A stretch of 27,324 bases of DNA from WHSV01 sp050694055 (GTDB taxonomy: Bacteria > Actinomycetota > CADDZG01 > WHSQ01). Of the stretch, positions 20,308 through 27,193 are shown in pieces. Both the position numbers and the translations under genes were made by a program. Where the stretch lies: NCBI GenBank assembly GCA_050694055.1, contig JBOGWX010000009.1:1-27324 (forward strand), given 5' to 3'. Every line of letters starts with the position of its first letter. The stretch's first letter is position 1. The notes below the pieces were generated by a model that saw nothing but the letters and a program-made list of their open reading frames with translations, was not told where the DNA came from and searched no databases.

Positions 20308-20892
20308 ATGGAGATGCGCGCCGTCGACGACGTGATGCTTCACGATGTCGACGACGAAGAACTAGCCGCGCACGCCGCAGAGGACTTCGAGGCGTTCGCC
20401 GAACTGTACCGACGCTACTCATGCGTCGTCTTTCGCGTTGTGCGCGCGCGGACTCCGAGCGACGACGTCGCGGAGGACATCACTGCGCACGTCTTCTTCA
20501 AGGCCCTGATAAATGCGGACGAGTGGCGCGGAGACGGCAACTACCGCTCGTGGCTCTACCGCATCGCTCGCAACTCGATGGCGACGTGGTTCAGCCGGAA
20601 CGGACGCGGCGCAGTCGTGCTCGAGGTGGTCCCCGATGTCGAGGACCCTGTCCCGTCTCCTCCGCATCAAGTGGTGATCGGTGAGGAGCGAGATCTCATT
20701 TGGAAGCGGGTGGCAGAGCTTCCAGACGCACAACGAGAGGCCGTGGTGCTCCGCTATCTGAAAGAGCATTCGATCGACGAGATCGCAAGCATCACTAAGA
20801 GAACCAAGGGCGCGGTTCGCATTCTTCTGCATCGTGCTCGCTCCAGATTACGCAGACAAATGGAATCCACCGAGGAGGAAACGAACAAGTGA
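20308..20892 (+). CDS. ECF-like RNA polymerase sigma factor
   Basis: The product has 194 residues. Sigma region 2 covers about 20-95 (FEAFAELYRRYSCVVFRVV, DVAEDITAHVFFKALINADEW, YRSWLYRIARNSMATWF). Region 4 covers about 130-185 (ERDLIWKRVAELPDAQREAVVLRYLKEHSIDEIASI, then KGAVRILLHRARSRLRRQM). There is no region 3 or N-terminal region 1, as in ECF sigma factors. No anti-sigma gene lies next to it; instead its stop overlaps the fabD start as GTGA, tying it to the fatty-acid operon. ATG 20308 was chosen; GGGAGG is about 12 bases upstream, and ATG 20314 or GTG 20299 are alternatives. The three 32-bp repeats upstream probably govern it. Confidence 0.85.
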   Translation: MEMRAVDDVMLHDVDDEELAAHAAEDFEAFAELYRRYSCVVFRVVRARTPSDDVAEDITAHVFFKALINADEWRGDGNYRSWLYRIARNSMATWFSRNGRGAVVLEVVPDVEDPVPSPPHQVVIGEERDLIWKRVAELPDAQREAVVLRYLKEHSIDEIASITKRTKGAVRILLHRARSRLRRQMESTEEETNK

Positions 20893-21755
20893 GAGCCGGA
20901 CTCTTTCCGGGGCAGGGCATCCCCGCAGGCACAGTGCTCGACTGGTTGCCGGAGGGCGACCCGCTGGTTACCGAAGCGCAGATGACGCTTGGTTATCCGC
21001 TGCGACGACGCGTCAAGATCACGGCGCGTCGTGACGGTGCGCTTCTTGCAACCGAGCTCGCGCAGCCTGCGATCTTCGTCGCAAGCGTTCGCTCGTGGCG
21101 CGAGACCGATGCTCATTTCGACTTCTACGCCGGCCACAGCTTGGGCGAGTACTCCGCGTTGGTTGCGGCCGGTGCTTTGAGTTTCGGGGATGCGCTCGAG
21201 GTCGTGCGCGCCCGGGCCGAGGCGATGAACCGGGCCAGCAAGTCGACTCCCGGCTCGATGGTCGCGGTGCTCGGCATGGGAATCGACGAGGCGGACGCCA
21301 TCGCCAGACGGGCGGGAGTGCAGGTCGCCAACGACAACGCTCCGGACCAGGTCGTTCTCGCCGGGCCGGAGGCGGCCCTCGAGCGGGCGGCCACGCTCGT
21401 GAGCGACGCGGGCGCCCGCTCCGTGCTCCTCGAGGTCTCGGGTCCCTTCCACACCGAAGGTGTCGCGACGGCCGCGGACGATCTACGGCGCGCCCTGGCA
21501 TCGGTAGACATGCGCGAGCCGAAGGTTCCCGTCCTCTCCAACGTCACCGCAAGGCCGTATGGCTCCGCGGACGAGATCAGGGACCTGCTGGTAACGCAAC
21601 TTACCCATCCGGTGAGGTGGCGCGAGAGCGTCGAGCACCTGTGGTCGCAGGGTGCGCGCGATTTCGTGGACTTCGGGCCCGGCAAGGTCGTGGCCGGACT
21701 CGCAGCTCGTGTCACCCGCAATCTCAAGCGCAAGGAGGTGCCCGTTGGTGCCTGA
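20889..21755 (+). CDS. fabD: Malonyl-CoA:ACP transacylase
   Basis: This 288-residue enzyme loads malonyl groups from CoA onto acyl carrier protein for fatty-acid elongation. Catalytic S84 lies in AGHSLGEY, the substrate-binding Arg in VRARAEAM (R109), the catalytic His in SGPFH (H188), and Q9 in FPGQG. LTHPVRWRESV and FGPGKVVAGL near the C-terminus are typical. Translation starts at GTG 20889 within the sigma-factor stop (GTGA), with GGAGGA upstream. In Streptomyces the fabD-fabH-acpP-fabF cluster has the regulator gene fasR upstream; here the sigma factor occupies that place. Confidence 0.93.
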   Translation: MRAGLFPGQGIPAGTVLDWLPEGDPLVTEAQMTLGYPLRRRVKITARRDGALLATELAQPAIFVASVRSWRETDAHFDFYAGHSLGEYSALVAAGALSFGDALEVVRARAEAMNRASKSTPGSMVAVLGMGIDEADAIARRAGVQVANDNAPDQVVLAGPEAALERAATLVSDAGARSVLLEVSGPFHTEGVATAADDLRRALASVDMREPKVPVLSNVTARPYGSADEIRDLLVTQLTHPVRWRESVEHLWSQGARDFVDFGPGKVVAGLAARVTRNLKRKEVPVGA

Positions 21756-22038
21756 AGCCGCAACACTCGAAGAGTTTGCGCCGGCCCCCGAGGTCACGCA
21801 CATCGACGAGAAGGTCATCGTGTCCCCGTGCGCGGGCCGTTTCTACCCGCTGCCGCCCGAGGTCTTCACCACCGAGGGGGAGTGGGTCGACGCGGGCCAG
21901 CCGGTCGGCGAGGTCGTGGTGAACGACGAACGAGTCCCGGTTACCTCGCCACATCGCGGCTGGATGATGGGCATGCTCGCCGTCATGGGCCAGCCCGTTC
22001 GCTCGGGCGAAGCCCTCTTCTGGGTGCGAGGTCGATGA
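21748..22038 (+). CDS. BCCP-like biotinyl/lipoyl-fold protein lacking the attachment lysine
   Basis: The product has 96 residues from GTG 21748; AAGGAGGTG lies upstream and the start overlaps fabD by eight bases. Residues ~23-96 match the biotin carboxyl carrier fold: IVSPCAGRFYPLPPE corresponds to the BCCP SP-x-x-GTFY segment, GEWVDAGQPVGEV to the first half, and MGQPVRSGEALFWV to the closing NGQPVEYGQPLFVI. Where BCCP has EAMKLM with the biotinylated Lys, this protein has VVVNDERVPV. No Lys remains after residue ~20, so it cannot be biotinylated or lipoylated in the usual way. Its place between fabD and fabH suggests a structural or regulatory role in acyl-chain initiation (inference). It ends in an ATGA overlap with fabH. 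Confidence 0.75.
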   Translation: MPEAATLEEFAPAPEVTHIDEKVIVSPCAGRFYPLPPEVFTTEGEWVDAGQPVGEVVVNDERVPVTSPHRGWMMGMLAVMGQPVRSGEALFWVRGR

Positions 22039-23024
22039 GGGGCTCGACCATTACCGGCATCGGCGTGCAGGTCCCCACCGGTGAGTTGCCCAACTCCGAG
22101 CTCGCCGCGCGCCTGAGCGTGAGCGAGGAATGGATCTTCGGCCGTACCGGCATCAGCAGCCGTCACGTCGTGGGCGACTCGGAGTCGAGCTCGTCTCTCG
22201 GGATCGCCGCGTCGCAGCGGGCCCTGGAGCACGCGGGCCTGGTTCCGAGCGACCTCGACACGATCATCGTCGCCACCATCTCGCCCGACATGCAGTTTCC
22301 CGCGACGGCCAGCTTGGTGCAGCACGCACTCGGCGCGACCAACGCAGCCGCCTTCGATCTGGGTGCCGGATGCTCCGGATTCCTGTTCGGACTGGCTCAG
22401 GCCAAGGCTCTCGTGGAGTCTGGTTCCGCCCGGCGCGTGCTGGTGGTCGGAGCCGACATACTGAGTCGCTTTGCCGATCGTAACGACGCTCGCTCGATCA
22501 TCTTGTTCGGAGACGGGGCCGGCGCAACGGTCGTCGAGGGCATCGATGCTCCGACCGAGATAGGACACTTCGTGCTGCGCAGCGACGGCGCGAACCCTGA
22601 GCTGTTGTGCCTGACTCATGAGCGTCCTTACATTCAGATGAACGGGCGAGAGGTCTACCGGGCTGCCGTCGCGGGGATGACAAGTGCCGTCCTCGACGCA
22701 CTGGATGCCGAAGGGTCGAGTCCCGAGGGCACCTGGCTCGTCGCACATCAGGCGAACGCACGCATTCTCGAGGCGGTCGCGCGCCGGCTCGAGTGGCCCG
22801 AGGGCAAAGTGATCGTGAACATCGACCAGTACGGCAACACGTCATCGGCGTCGATCCCACTGGCGCTCGACGAGGCGATGCGCGACGGCAGGCTGCAGGA
22901 TGGCGACGACGTGATGCTCACGGCGTTCGGCGCGGGCTTTGCTTGGGGTGCGGGTCTCATCCGGTGGCGCATCCCGTCGCCGGTTACGCGCAAAGAGGCC
23001 GAGAGAGAGGCGCTTCATGTCTGA
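22035..23024 (+). CDS. fabH: 3-oxoacyl-ACP synthase III (FabH)
   Basis: This 329-residue thiolase-fold enzyme condenses an acyl-CoA primer with malonyl-ACP to start fatty-acid synthesis. The catalytic triad is C113 in DLGAGCSGFLFGL, H238 in VAHQANARI and N268 in QYGNTSSASIP. The usual A-A-C before the nucleophile is A-G-C here. Start ATG 22035 overlaps the preceding stop (ATGA), which decides it over longer frames. The C-terminus (SPVTRKEAEREALHV) extends past the usual end and overlaps fabG by eight bases. It is fourth in the sigma-fabD-BCCP-like-fabH-fabG-acpP-fabF operon. Confidence 0.93.
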   Translation: MRGSTITGIGVQVPTGELPNSELAARLSVSEEWIFGRTGISSRHVVGDSESSSSLGIAASQRALEHAGLVPSDLDTIIVATISPDMQFPATASLVQHALGATNAAAFDLGAGCSGFLFGLAQAKALVESGSARRVLVVGADILSRFADRNDARSIILFGDGAGATVVEGIDAPTEIGHFVLRSDGANPELLCLTHERPYIQMNGREVYRAAVAGMTSAVLDALDAEGSSPEGTWLVAHQANARILEAVARRLEWPEGKVIVNIDQYGNTSSASIPLALDEAMRDGRLQDGDDVMLTAFGAGFAWGAGLIRWRIPSPVTRKEAEREALHV

Positions 23025-23751
23025 GGTAGCACTCGTCACCGGCGGTTCGCGCGGGATAGGGCGAGCGATAGCCGAGGCACTGGCGGCCGACGGTTTCACG
23101 GTGGCCGTGAACTTCCTCGGGAACGAGGGCGCCGCCAAAGACACGGTCGAGGCGATCGAGTCTGCCGGCGGCGAAGCCATCACCCTGCAGGCCGACGTGG
23201 CCGATTCCGAGCAGGTCGACGCCATGTTCACGGAGGTCGAGGAACGGCTCGGACCGGTGGTCGCGCTCGTCAACAACGCGGGAGTGCGCGCCGACGGCCT
23301 GGCGCTCGGCATGAAGGACGACGCCTGGCACAAGGTCATCCAAACGAACCTCTTCGGCACTTTCGCCTGCACGCGCCGGGCCCTGCGGCCGATGCTGCGC
23401 GCACGCAAGGGGCGCATCGTCAACATCACCTCTATCTCCGGTATGCACGCCAGTCCGGGGCAGGCCAACTATTCCGCGGCGAAGGCGGGAGTCATCGGAC
23501 TGACCAAGACGGTCGCCGCAGAGGTCGCCGGTAAGGGCATCGCCGTCAACGCGGTAGCACCCGGGCTCATCGCCACGGATCTGACCGCCAATCTGAACGA
23601 CAAGCAGGTCGAGGCGATTCAAGGACGGGTGCCGGCGAAGCGCATCGGTACTCCCGAGGACGTGGCATCGCTCGTGTCGTGGCTCTGCTCGGAGCGAGCC
23701 TCGTACATCACGGGATCGCTACTGACGGTGGACGGCGGGCTGACCGCCTAG
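23017..23751 (+). CDS. fabG: 3-oxoacyl-ACP reductase (FabG)
   Basis: This 244-residue SDR carries out the NADPH-dependent first reduction of the elongation cycle. TGGSRGIG is at 8-15, NNAG at 86-89, S139 in NITSISG, and Y152-x3-K156 in YSAAK; the C-terminus YITGSLLTVDGGL is standard for FabG. Operon position supports this assignment over other SDR roles. GAGAGAGAGG precedes ATG 23017, which overlaps the fabH end by eight bases. A 54-base gap then separates it from acpP. Confidence 0.93.
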   Translation: MSEVALVTGGSRGIGRAIAEALAADGFTVAVNFLGNEGAAKDTVEAIESAGGEAITLQADVADSEQVDAMFTEVEERLGPVVALVNNAGVRADGLALGMKDDAWHKVIQTNLFGTFACTRRALRPMLRARKGRIVNITSISGMHASPGQANYSAAKAGVIGLTKTVAAEVAGKGIAVNAVAPGLIATDLTANLNDKQVEAIQGRVPAKRIGTPEDVASLVSWLCSERASYITGSLLTVDGGLTA

Positions 23752-23805
23752 CAGGACCCAATTTCGGAAGCAAGGAAGGCAGCACTCAACCAGAAGGAGG
23801 CAGCA

Positions 23806-24060
23806 ATGTCGGAGAAGCAACAGGAGATCTTCTCAATCATCAAGGAGCACCTCGAGGGTCGTGGCATCGAGAGCAGTGACATCACCATGGAGGCGGATCT
23901 CGCAGGAGACTTGGGCCTCGACTCGCTCGACACCGTCGAGTTGACCCTGTCACTCGAGCAGCACTACGACATCGAGATTCCCGACGAGGAGTTGCAGGAC
24001 CTCGCGACGGTGAAGGACGCGGTGCAGCTCATCGAGAAGAAGGTGTCCGTAGGCACATGA
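23806..24060 (+). CDS. acpP: Acyl carrier protein
   Basis: This acidic protein of 84 residues carries growing acyl chains on 4'-phosphopantetheine. The attachment serine is S40 in DLGLDSLDTVELT, and helix III (IPDEELQDLATVKDAVQLI) is typical. AGAAGGAGG before ATG 23806 is the strongest ribosome binding site in the operon, as expected for an abundant protein. It overlaps fabF through ATGA. A phosphopantetheinyl transferase must modify S40; the acpS remnant downstream cannot, so another enzyme elsewhere is required. Confidence 0.96.
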   Translation: MSEKQQEIFSIIKEHLEGRGIESSDITMEADLAGDLGLDSLDTVELTLSLEQHYDIEIPDEELQDLATVKDAVQLIEKKVSVGT

Positions 24061-25331
24061 GTCAACGAGTAACTTCGAATGGCCGCCGAGATGTAGTCAT
24101 CACCGGCATCGGCGTCGTCACCCCCATCGGCATCGGCGTCGATGCGATGTGGGATTCACTGATGGCCGGTAGGTCCGGCGTTGGTCCGCTTACGCACTTC
24201 GATGCATCCAACTTGCCGGTAACCATCGCCGCCGAGGCGAGCGACTTCGACGCCGCCGATTACATGGACCGGCGTGAGGTCGGACGAAACGACCGTTTCA
24301 CGCACATGGCCGTCGCCGCGGCCCGCATGGCAATCGAGGATGCCGGCACGGATTCGCTGGGCGAGTCTCCGGACCGAGTTGGCGTCATCGTCGGCTCGGG
24401 CATCGGAGGCATCGGAACCATCGAGCGCGAGAAGGAGTTGTTCCTCGAGCGGGGGCCGCGCGCCGTAAGCCCGTTCACCGTTCCGAAGCTGATGCCCAAC
24501 GCGGCGGCCGCAGCCATAGCCATGAAGCACGGGCTCAAGGGCATCAACTACGCGCCGTCGTCGGCGTGCGCCACCGGCGCGCACGCGATCGGTGAGGCGT
24601 ATCGCGCAATCAAAGACGGGATCGCCGACGTGATGCTGGCCGGCGGAACCGAAGCGGCGATCACACCGCTCTCGGTCGCAGCCTTCTGCCGGATGCAAGC
24701 CCTCTCGACCCGCAACGATGATCCCGAGCATGCGAGCAGACCATTCGACGCCAAGCGCAACGGTTTCGTGTTCGGCGAGGGTGCGGGCGTGCTGGTGCTG
24801 GAGACGCGTGAGTCGGCGGAGAACCGCGGCGCGCAGATCCTGTGCACCCTAGCCGGTTACGGGGCCTCGGCCGACGCTCATCACGTCACCCAGCCCGACC
24901 CCGAGGGGGCCGGGGCGTCGAGCGCCATTCGCCGAGCCCTCGAGGATGCCGGAGTGGCGCCTGACGAGGTCGACTACATCAACGCGCACGGAACCTCGAC
25001 GCCCTACAACGATCGTGTCGAGACGCTCGCCCTCAAGTCCTCCTTCGGCAACGAGGCGAAGAGGATAGCGGTGTCCTCGACGAAGTCTCAGATGGGCCAT
25101 CTCCTCGGAGCGGCCGGCGCGGTCGAGGCCGCCATCTGTGCGCTTGTGATCGACCGCGGCATCGCGCCGGGCACGGTCAACTACGAGGAGGCCGATCCGG
25201 ATTGCGACCTCGACTACGTAACTGAGGGTCCGCGCGACCTCGACATCAACGTGGCCGTGTCGAACTCGTTCGGCTTCGGCGGCCAGAACGCGGTGCTTGC
25301 ATTTACCAACCCCGGGTGGACTCGTCGATGA
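24057..25331 (+). CDS. fabF: 3-oxoacyl-ACP synthase II (FabF)
   Basis: This 424-residue condensing enzyme extends acyl-ACP with malonyl-ACP. Nucleophile C171 lies in PSSACATGAHAIGE, the first His in INAHGTSTPYND, and the second in SQMGHLLGAAGAVEA; the conserved Lys is in SSTKSQMGH. The natural family end is at FGFGGQNAVLAF; the last residues, TNPGWTRR, are unusual and read into the remains of a following SDR gene in another frame, so the C-terminus was probably reshaped by a deletion. It starts at ATG 24057 inside the acpP stop. Confidence 0.95.
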   Translation: MSQRVTSNGRRDVVITGIGVVTPIGIGVDAMWDSLMAGRSGVGPLTHFDASNLPVTIAAEASDFDAADYMDRREVGRNDRFTHMAVAAARMAIEDAGTDSLGESPDRVGVIVGSGIGGIGTIEREKELFLERGPRAVSPFTVPKLMPNAAAAAIAMKHGLKGINYAPSSACATGAHAIGEAYRAIKDGIADVMLAGGTEAAITPLSVAAFCRMQALSTRNDDPEHASRPFDAKRNGFVFGEGAGVLVLETRESAENRGAQILCTLAGYGASADAHHVTQPDPEGAGASSAIRRALEDAGVAPDEVDYINAHGTSTPYNDRVETLALKSSFGNEAKRIAVSSTKSQMGHLLGAAGAVEAAICALVIDRGIAPGTVNYEEADPDCDLDYVTEGPRDLDINVAVSNSFGFGGQNAVLAFTNPGWTRR

Positions 25332-25384
25332 TCACGGGACAGACCATCGTGGTTGACGATGGTTACTCCTTGCTTGCCCCGTGA
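25316..25384 (+). pseudogene. C-terminal remnant of an SDR gene
   Basis: In a frame different from fabF, codons from about 25316 to the TGA at 25382-25384 encode a peptide ending ITGQTIVVDDGYSLLAP. This is the typical closing segment of FabG/enoyl-reductase-like SDR proteins (TGQ-x-x-VDGGYSL, with one Gly changed to Asp). No other part of an SDR precedes it in that frame; the fabF coding end occupies that place. The last codon overlaps the acpS remnant start as GTGA, the same junction style as elsewhere in the operon. It appears to be the tail left by a deletion joining fabF to a former SDR gene. Confidence 0.5.
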
Positions 25385-25485
25385 TCGGCATCGACGTCGT
25401 GGATGTGGCGCGCCTCGCGGCGGCTCTCGAGCGAACGCCGTCGCTCGAGGCGCGCCTGTTCACGGACGCCGAGCGCGATTACTGA
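25381..25485 (+). pseudogene. acpS: Truncated holo-ACP synthase gene (5' remnant)
   Basis: From GTG 25381 the frame encodes 34 residues, beginning IGIDVVDVARLAAALERTP and ending LFTDAERDY before TGA. This matches the N-terminus of AcpS: the metal-binding Asp in IGID-x-V and the LFT-x-x-E motif are visible. Full AcpS has about 120-130 residues, including the second metal-binding Glu in the AAKEA helix, and that part is missing. The 3' end of gnd begins 13 bases later on the other strand. The fragment cannot be an active phosphopantetheinyl transferase. Confidence 0.7.
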
Positions 25486-25498
25486 CGCGCCGTGCGCG

Positions 25499-26407
25499 CT
25501 AGCGCTCGCGCGCTTGGACGGCGTGCCCTCCGAACTCGTGTCTGAGCGCCGCGATCATGCGGTTGGTGAATGTATCGTCACGGCGAGACGCAAAGCGACT
25601 GAACAGCGCGAGCGCAATGGTGGGGGCCGGGGTTCGCTGGTCGATCGCGGCTTCAACCGTCCAGCGACCCTCGCCGGAATCCTCCACGAAGCCGGAGATC
25701 TGCTCTAGGCCGGGATCTTTGCGGAGCGCGCTGGCGGCGAGGTCGAGCAGCCACGACCGCACGACGCTTCCGTGGCGCCACACCTCGGCGATCTGCTCGA
25801 CCTTGAGATCGAGGTCACTGTTCGCCAGGATGTCGAAACCCTCTCCATAAGCCTGCATCAGCGCGTACTCGATGCCGTTGTGCACCATCTTCGTGAAGTG
25901 ACCGGCTCCCGGCTCGCCGACGCGCGCGTAACCATTCTCGGGAGCAAGCGTGGCGAAGATCGGCTCGAGTCGTTCGAAGACGGCCTGGTCGGCGCCCACC
26001 ATGAGGCAGTAGCCCTCGTCCAGACCCCAAACACCGCCTGAGGTCCCGACGTCCACGAAGTCGATGCCTTTCTCCTTCAGCGCGGCGGCGTGCCCGAGCG
26101 AATCGGTGTAGCGGGAGTTCCCGCCGTCTATGAGCGCGTCGCCGGCCTCGAGAAGCTTCGACAGCTCTGCGATCGTCGAGTCGGTGATCTCGCCGGCGGG
26201 GACCATGATCCAGACGGTCCGAGGTGTCGTGAGCTTGCTCACGAGGTCTCCCAGAGAGCTTGCGCCCGACGAGTTTTCGGCCCGCTGGGTCACGCTCGAG
26301 ATTGCGCCGGCATCGACGTCGAAGGCCACGACCTCGTGACCGCCACGACTCAGGCGCACGGTCATGTTGGCACCCATTCTTCCGAGACCTACCATTCCGA
26401 GCTGCAC
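25499..26407 (-). CDS. gnd: 6-phosphogluconate dehydrogenase, short decarboxylating form
   Basis: This protein has 302 residues, the short form of 6-phosphogluconate dehydrogenase (classical enzymes have ~470). It has the Rossmann motif GLGRMG at 7-12, IDGGNSRY, the substrate loop VDVGTSGGVWGLDEGYCLM, and the catalytic segment FTKMVHNGIEYALMQAYGEG with Lys and Asn. It oxidises 6-phosphogluconate to ribulose 5-phosphate plus CO2; the Asp after beta-2 (AFDVD) hints at NAD preference (inference). GTG 26407 with GAGAGGAG upstream fits the family N-terminus better than the longer frame to 26488. Its 3' end abuts the acpS remnant. Confidence 0.92.
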   Translation of the reverse strand: MQLGMVGLGRMGANMTVRLSRGGHEVVAFDVDAGAISSVTQRAENSSGASSLGDLVSKLTTPRTVWIMVPAGEITDSTIAELSKLLEAGDALIDGGNSRYTDSLGHAAALKEKGIDFVDVGTSGGVWGLDEGYCLMVGADQAVFERLEPIFATLAPENGYARVGEPGAGHFTKMVHNGIEYALMQAYGEGFDILANSDLDLKVEQIAEVWRHGSVVRSWLLDLAASALRKDPGLEQISGFVEDSGEGRWTVEAAIDQRTPAPTIALALFSRFASRRDDTFTNRMIAALRHEFGGHAVQARER

Positions 26408-26491
26408 CCGGTCTCCTCTCGCGAGTCTTCGATTGCGCGTTAGCCTTGCGGAAACACAACCTACTTCCGGACGACTACCAGGAGACAATCA

Positions 26492-26701
26492 ATGGAAGAG
26501 ACCTTCAAGGTTCCCGACGTGTCGTGTGAACACTGCAAGAGCGCCATCGAGGGGGCATTGGGCCCGGTCCAGGGTGTGAAGCGTGCGACCGTGGACGTCG
26601 GAGACAAGACTGCCACTGTCGACTACGACGAGAGCATCATCGACCGCGGCGGAGTGGTCGCGGTCATCGAGGAAGAGGGCTATCCGGTCTCAAGTTCCTA
26701 G
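26492..26701 (+). CDS. Heavy-metal-associated domain protein (copper chaperone-like)
   Basis: This 69-residue single HMA domain has the metal-binding pair C12 and C15 in VSCEHC, the ferredoxin-like fold pattern VKRATVDVGDKTATVDYDE, and a closing VVAVIEEEGYPV. Such proteins bind Cu(I) or similar soft metals and pass them to P-type ATPases; no ATPase gene is adjacent. CAGGAGA upstream of ATG 26492 is a good ribosome binding site. Its stop codon overlaps the stop of the convergent MmcQ/YjbR gene in a CTAG. Confidence 0.92.
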   Translation: MEETFKVPDVSCEHCKSAIEGALGPVQGVKRATVDVGDKTATVDYDESIIDRGGVVAVIEEEGYPVSSS

Positions 26702-27033
26702 TCGGCGAGCTCGACGTGGAACTTTCTGGGGGCCGCGAGTCGCCACGAGTCGGTCAGTATCTCCCGAAGCTCATCGCGGTCGACCGCGTCCAGGCGAACG
26801 AGCACGAAGCCGTAGTTCTCGTAGTGAGGAGTGAAGAAGTAGACGTCGGGCTCCGACTCGATCAGAGCCGCTCGCTCGTCGCGTTCGACCTTGACCACGA
26901 GCACGTCGCCCTCCTCGCGGAGGCGGGCGAACAGCTTCTTGCGGACCTTGAACGCGGGCGTGCCGTAAGAGGTTGTCTCCTCGGTCTCGGGTAGTTCGAG
27001 TGCCAGCTCTCGGACGACATCGAAGGGCACCAT
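26698..27033 (-). CDS. MmcQ/YjbR family protein
   Basis: The product has 111 residues in the MmcQ/YjbR (CyaY-like fold) family: VRELALELPETEETTSYGTPAFKVRKKLFARL, then EPDVYFFTPHYENYGFVLVRLD and ILTDSWRLAAPRKF. The fold is DNA-binding-like but molecular function is unknown. The start at ATG 27033 fits the family N-terminus; a longer frame to 27147 would run into the tRNA gene and is rejected. The ribosome binding site is weak. Confidence 0.87.
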   Translation of the reverse strand: MVPFDVVRELALELPETEETTSYGTPAFKVRKKLFARLREEGDVLVVKVERDERAALIESEPDVYFFTPHYENYGFVLVRLDAVDRDELREILTDSWRLAAPRKFHVELAD

Positions 27034-27120
27034 GAGGAGGATCGTCGCCGATTTCGTCCAGCGGGTCGAGTCTCCGAGGAGCGCCGAAGACCTGGAGCGT
27101 CCAACTAGAATCGGGCCGTG

Positions 27121-27193
27121 GCCCTCGTAGCTCAGGGGATAGAGCATCGGTTTCCTAAACCGTGTGTCGCAGGTTCGAATCCTGCCGGGGGCA
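27121..27193 (+). tRNA. tRNA-Arg (anticodon CCT)
   Basis: A 73-base cloverleaf: acceptor GCCCTCG/CGGGGGC with one T-G pair, D arm GCTC/GAGC, anticodon loop TTCCTAA (CCT, reading AGG), variable loop GTGTC, T arm GCAGG-TTCGAAT-CCTGC, and discriminator A. CCA is not encoded. The outermost anticodon-stem pair is a T-T mismatch (TCGGT/ACCGT); related arginine tRNAs usually have A there. Confidence 0.93.

Noticed and set aside
21843..22748. A 301-codon open frame opposite fabH
   Set aside because: fabH on the plus strand has its full catalytic triad and operon overlaps; the opposite frame has no recognisable content.
27034..27147. Longer start for the MmcQ/YjbR gene
   Set aside because: It would run into the tRNA-Arg gene, and the family N-terminus begins at ATG 27033.
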